Shown here: positions 60,241-64,000 of the stretch, piece after piece
How the letters are laid out: every line of letters begins with the position of its first letter
How positions within the stretch are numbered: position 1 is the first letter of the stretch
Assembly: GCA_958298945.1 (NCBI GenBank)
Contig: OY282607.1
Span: forward strand, 73,524,868-73,588,867
Length of the DNA: 64,000 nt
Direction: 5' to 3'
Source of the DNA: Atherix ibis
Taxonomy: Eukaryota > Arthropoda > Insecta > Diptera > Athericidae
Translations under genes and position numbers: made by a program
Notes under the pieces: generated by a model
The model's input: only the letters and a program-made list of their open reading frames with translations
The model's database searches: none
Told to the model about the DNA's origin: nothing

Positions 60241-61415
60241 TACAAAAAATACACCCACTATAGCAATATTATCAATACAGCATCCGTATTTAAGATGGCC
60301 TAGCTTCGGTCTATCGAACGCAAAATATAATAATAATTTTGGCATATTTATGTTATACTATATGATTATCAAATAACAAAAGAGAGCATGTTAAAATGTT
60401 ATTAAAGTAAATTTGTAAGCCTACCTTTAGAATATCCTGTAGTTTTTACGAAAAATTGTTAGTCGAATTCAGTGATGAATTTAAAACTACTAGTATTTTG
60501 ACAAAATCCATATTTATTTTACTTTACAAAACAATGTTAATATATAAATTAAATAAAGATTAAATTTAATACATTCCTCATTAGTAACATTTCCTAAGAT
60601 ACTTAAAATCAAAACTAAAAAAATTAATAAATTATAAAAAGTTGTAAACTTTTAGCCATTTTTTTTTTTAATTTGTAAATTAAATATTATTTAACATTAT
60701 GATATGTACCGTACCTATATAGGAAGATAACAGTGCTTTTCTTTCAACTTAAAAACCTGAACTTGTACTACTAAATACAATAACCATTTCGATAAAGAGT
60801 TTATGTTTCGCTTTTTATATTTACCTTAACAATTCGTATCTAATGCGTTTAACCATAAAACTTTGTGAGCTAGAGAGATTATCTAAAATCAAACTGGAGA
60901 AAAGGTCAAAAATAGTATATGCCTCATTAACTTTTAGTTAGTATTAAATAAAAATTCATTAATTTCCATAATTTTATAGCATTTTTGGTAAACATATTCT
61001 TCGAAAACAGTTTTTTATGAATCTTCTTCTATATGCATGTGTATATATTTTATCAAAAAATCATGATTACAAAGTGTTCAACTACATATCTATAAACATA
61101 AGCATGTAAACATAAAAGAACCATCTATTTTTATGTAATAAGTAATATAATCACTAAGCCCTCGAGTTATACATATATTGATTTTGTTCTTTCGAAAACA
61201 TATTCCATTATTTTGTTTGTAATCCTTATCAATATTGTGATGCAGGTAAATAAATGTATTCTTATACATATATGCATGTGTATTAAGAAGTATTTTTGTA
61301 TTTGTAAATATAAATTCTACACAATAACTAAATCTTTCATGTGCTTATCGGCTCCCCATTTCTTGGTGTTGTTGTTATTTTCTTTTTGTTTTCATCCATT
61401 TTAGTAGATTCACGT

Positions 61416-61440
61416 CGATAATGATGACGATGATGATAAT
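61416..61440. repeat. Short (GAT)n-like repeat
   Basis: GATAATGATGACGATGATGA with a further GATAAT; simple trinucleotide repeat. Confidence 0.8.
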
Positions 61441-64000
61441 GGGATATGTTCATTTCTGGTAACAATAAGTATCAAAGTTTATGATATAATTTTCGTAGTT
61501 CTACCGAGAAGGTTTCTCATATTTTTTTCTTGTGCTTCATATTTTCCTATAAGATCAGTTCTTTTTTGTTTTATTTAACCAAACACTAACGATAGGTTTG
61601 CCAAATTTTACGTTGAATAAGAAATACGCAAAGCACGCGCACTGAATATCAAATAGAATTAGAAGGGTTTGTAAATCGAGAGTAAAAAAACAAACCCTTC
61701 TATTGGGAAATAAATAGAAATCGATTGAATTTTTTGGTTATGTAAAAATGGTAGATCTAAATGGATTCAGGACGGTTCAAATAGGTTCAGAACATATACA
61801 AATTCTCACTTTTTTTAAATGAGCTTTTGGTTTTTTCATTTCACCAAAGACCTACGGTCCAGTATATTTTTCTATTATTTTTTTTATTCATATTTAAAAT
61901 TATATGAAAAATCTTCTGCATTTTATCTTTAATTTTCTTTATGGAAACACATTTCTGAAAAAGTCTTTTTGCTGATTATTACAATATTTTCTTGATGAAC
62001 TAACTATCTACATCTAACGAAATAATTCATACACATATACATACTTTTCCACAGTTAAATATTGTATAATATGCATATATTTTATATAGGCATCTGTCTC
62101 AGTTATATTTAATAAAAAAATACTTCAAAAATCAAAAGATTAAATGGAGAGAATTCTCTACATTTAATGGTGCCACTTATTGTTCCTCAGCAGTCTGCTG
62201 TAGAACTTAATTTCCTTTTAAATGTTGACATTTATATTTGCTGAGATCAAGAACATTCAAGTTAAACTTCTTCGTTTTAAGCTTTTCAGCTATTTTACTG
62301 AATGACTATACTATTAAAACTGATTATTAAGCATATTTCGCATTGAAAAATAAGTATTCAAGAATTTCATAATGTAGAAGAAAATTATATGCACTAGTAT
62401 AAGGGTTTCTTTTTTTACTTTTATTAGCATATAACATAGAAATTTTTCAATAAAAATATATTAATATTATTCAAATTTACTCCGTTTACTCTTAAAAGAT
62501 TTTACTTTAATTAAACATATCATATTTACTTATAAGGGTTGCTTACTTCAATAACAAAAAGATAAGCCAAATACTTAAATTTCAATATTTTTATTTATAT
62601 ACTAGTATATCTAATATTATCATAATAAATAAAATTTCATTTTGTAGAAAATAAATTGGATTTAAGAAAACTATCTGTACCAGCTATATAAATAATAGTT
62701 TTAAGTGATTTAGTTATTATTTATTTTATATTAAAAATCAATTTCATCAGTAATGTATAATTTTTTTAAATTTTTAAATCCTAACATAAAAATATTTTAT
62801 ATTAAGGGTCACTTAAATATTTATAATTAAGTCAGTCCTTTATTGTAAAAAAAAAATTGTGATTTATAATCAAATAGATGTTGACACTTCTATAAAATAG
62901 AAATTCCTATATTAATTTATACCAAATATTAAATATCAATAATAATTTTGTTAAGACGAACTATAGGTTATTATTTATGCTAATGTATCTTAACAGAAAC
63001 TCTTTCTATATTTTCTACAGAAAATTTAATTTAACAAAGCATTTTAATGAATTATATAAATAGAATAATTAAAATAAACTATCATGAACAAAATCAATAT
63101 TTTGCATTCATTAATTAATTTAACTTTTCATATGATTAAGTATTAATTTACGTTGCCATTATTAATAAAGAAATAGTAAACTAATTTCTTTGAAAGTAAA
63201 ATAAATTTGCTTTATAATAAGTAATACTTTGAAAAAAAATACTATAAAAATTAATGAAGTATTTTTAATTAATAACATTTTTTGTAGGAAAATTATATTT
63301 GTTTACATAACATTTTTTTATATAAATAACACTTAACCCAAAAAGAAAAGCTCATCACTACATTAGATTATTATATTTTTTTTTTTAATTAAACAAATTA
63401 TTTGTAATTATTTTTATATTATTGAGTGACTAATACACATAAACAGCAACAATATTGTGAATTATTATAATAAATAGCGGTGTGAAATAAATTTAATAAT
63501 AAAATCTATGTAAAAAAAAAATGGTATTAAACATTTGATTTTAGCCGAAAAATTTCATCTATGGTCCATAGCATTTGTACAATATATGGTATAGTGTTAT
63601 GATACTCGTATCAGCTACAAAATATTTCATAAAATATTTATAACATGGTGGTTGAAAAGCTAACTTAAGTTATATGAATGAGATACATATAAAAATGAAT
63701 TATTGATTGAGGGAGGAAATAATATGTATAGCGAATATCCATAATGTTGATAATATGAAAATGTAAACAAAAGTTGGTCGTTACAGTAACTTGTTTAATT
63801 TATATGACATAAAAATGAATAATACCATTTAAATATGCTCAACTATGTGTATGTGTATATTTTTGGAACGATCTCAAAAAGTATTTAATATATTTTCCTC
63901 AGTTTTATTTATTTATCATATTTGGTGGTAGCCTTATAATGTTTGAGTTTGAAAAAAAATTAAGATATGTTTTCTATCGTAATGAATAATTATTTTTTTA

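Larger units (their letters stand above)
59321..64000. other. AT-rich DNA, nothing firm
   Basis: Apart from the weak relic at 60060 and the short (GAT)n repeat, no feature can be supported on either strand. Confidence 0.55.

Noticed and set aside
1..64000. Operons, ribosome binding sites, CRISPR arrays, phage or toxin-antitoxin systems
   Set aside because: Nothing prokaryotic is present: spliced gene, Tc1/mariner and LINE content and AT-rich intergenic DNA all point to an insect nuclear genome.

Overview
This is eukaryotic nuclear DNA from an insect, most likely a higher (cyclorrhaphan) fly. By eye it is very A+T-rich. The one gene with a clear structure has a 62-nt intron of the short dipteran kind. 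The rest is dominated by mariner-type DNA transposons and Jockey/R1-like non-LTR retrotransposon ends. Nothing looks bacterial, phage-like or organellar, and there is no rRNA, intact tRNA or CRISPR array. Species-level identity is inference only.

Only one ordinary host gene can be supported: a small secreted single-domain peritrophin-A (CBM14) chitin-binding protein on the minus strand at 52856-53193. It has two exons, a TATA-like box and a poly(A) signal. The remaining long AT-rich stretches show no gene I can defend.

Most of the readable content is a transposon graveyard. I recognise about fifteen mariner/Tc1-type insertions from at least seven lineages. (1) A mellifera-like copy at 3388-4437 and a probable relative at 46875-47480. 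(2) A closely similar irritans-like trio at 10359-11622, 46274-46874 and 58047-59318. (3) A second irritans-like lineage at 15762-17055, broken by a single stop codon, and an older irritans-like relic at 18930-20640. (4) A mauritiana/Mos1-like copy at 19417-20581. (5) A heavily decayed family marked by SKTDENV / LRKRV-R-RSDIA motifs at 1072-1560, 8970-9745, 15610-17450 and 54225-54500. (6) A family with CGAGGTCTGTTCAA ends at 23937-24639. (7) A family with CGT(G/A)GGCTACTATATATATTTC ends at 35276-36534. There are also two Tc1/mariner relics of the 'CDLTPL-YFL' type at 39409-39928 and 54677-55485. Where both ends can be read, insertions are flanked by TA.

Several elements sit inside others, which gives a relative order. 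The 15762 mariner split an older relic. The mauritiana element split an irritans relic. The 10359 mariner lies next to the 3' end of a non-LTR retrotransposon. LINE fragments (minus strand) lie at 11626-11907, 18610-18830, 22195-22475, 23215-23930 and 29040-29577.

Other structure includes three long near-perfect hairpins (13159-13213, 15080-15139, 39542-39603), the last made from transposase coding sequence. There is also a tRNA-like T-arm fragment at 46110-46160, a GC-rich palindromic patch at 22917-22997 and several two-copy tandem duplications. I found no evidence of a new multi-gene system. The most interesting leads are the nested and chimeric mariners, the fold-back hairpins, and a possible minimal mariner remnant at 24886-24918.
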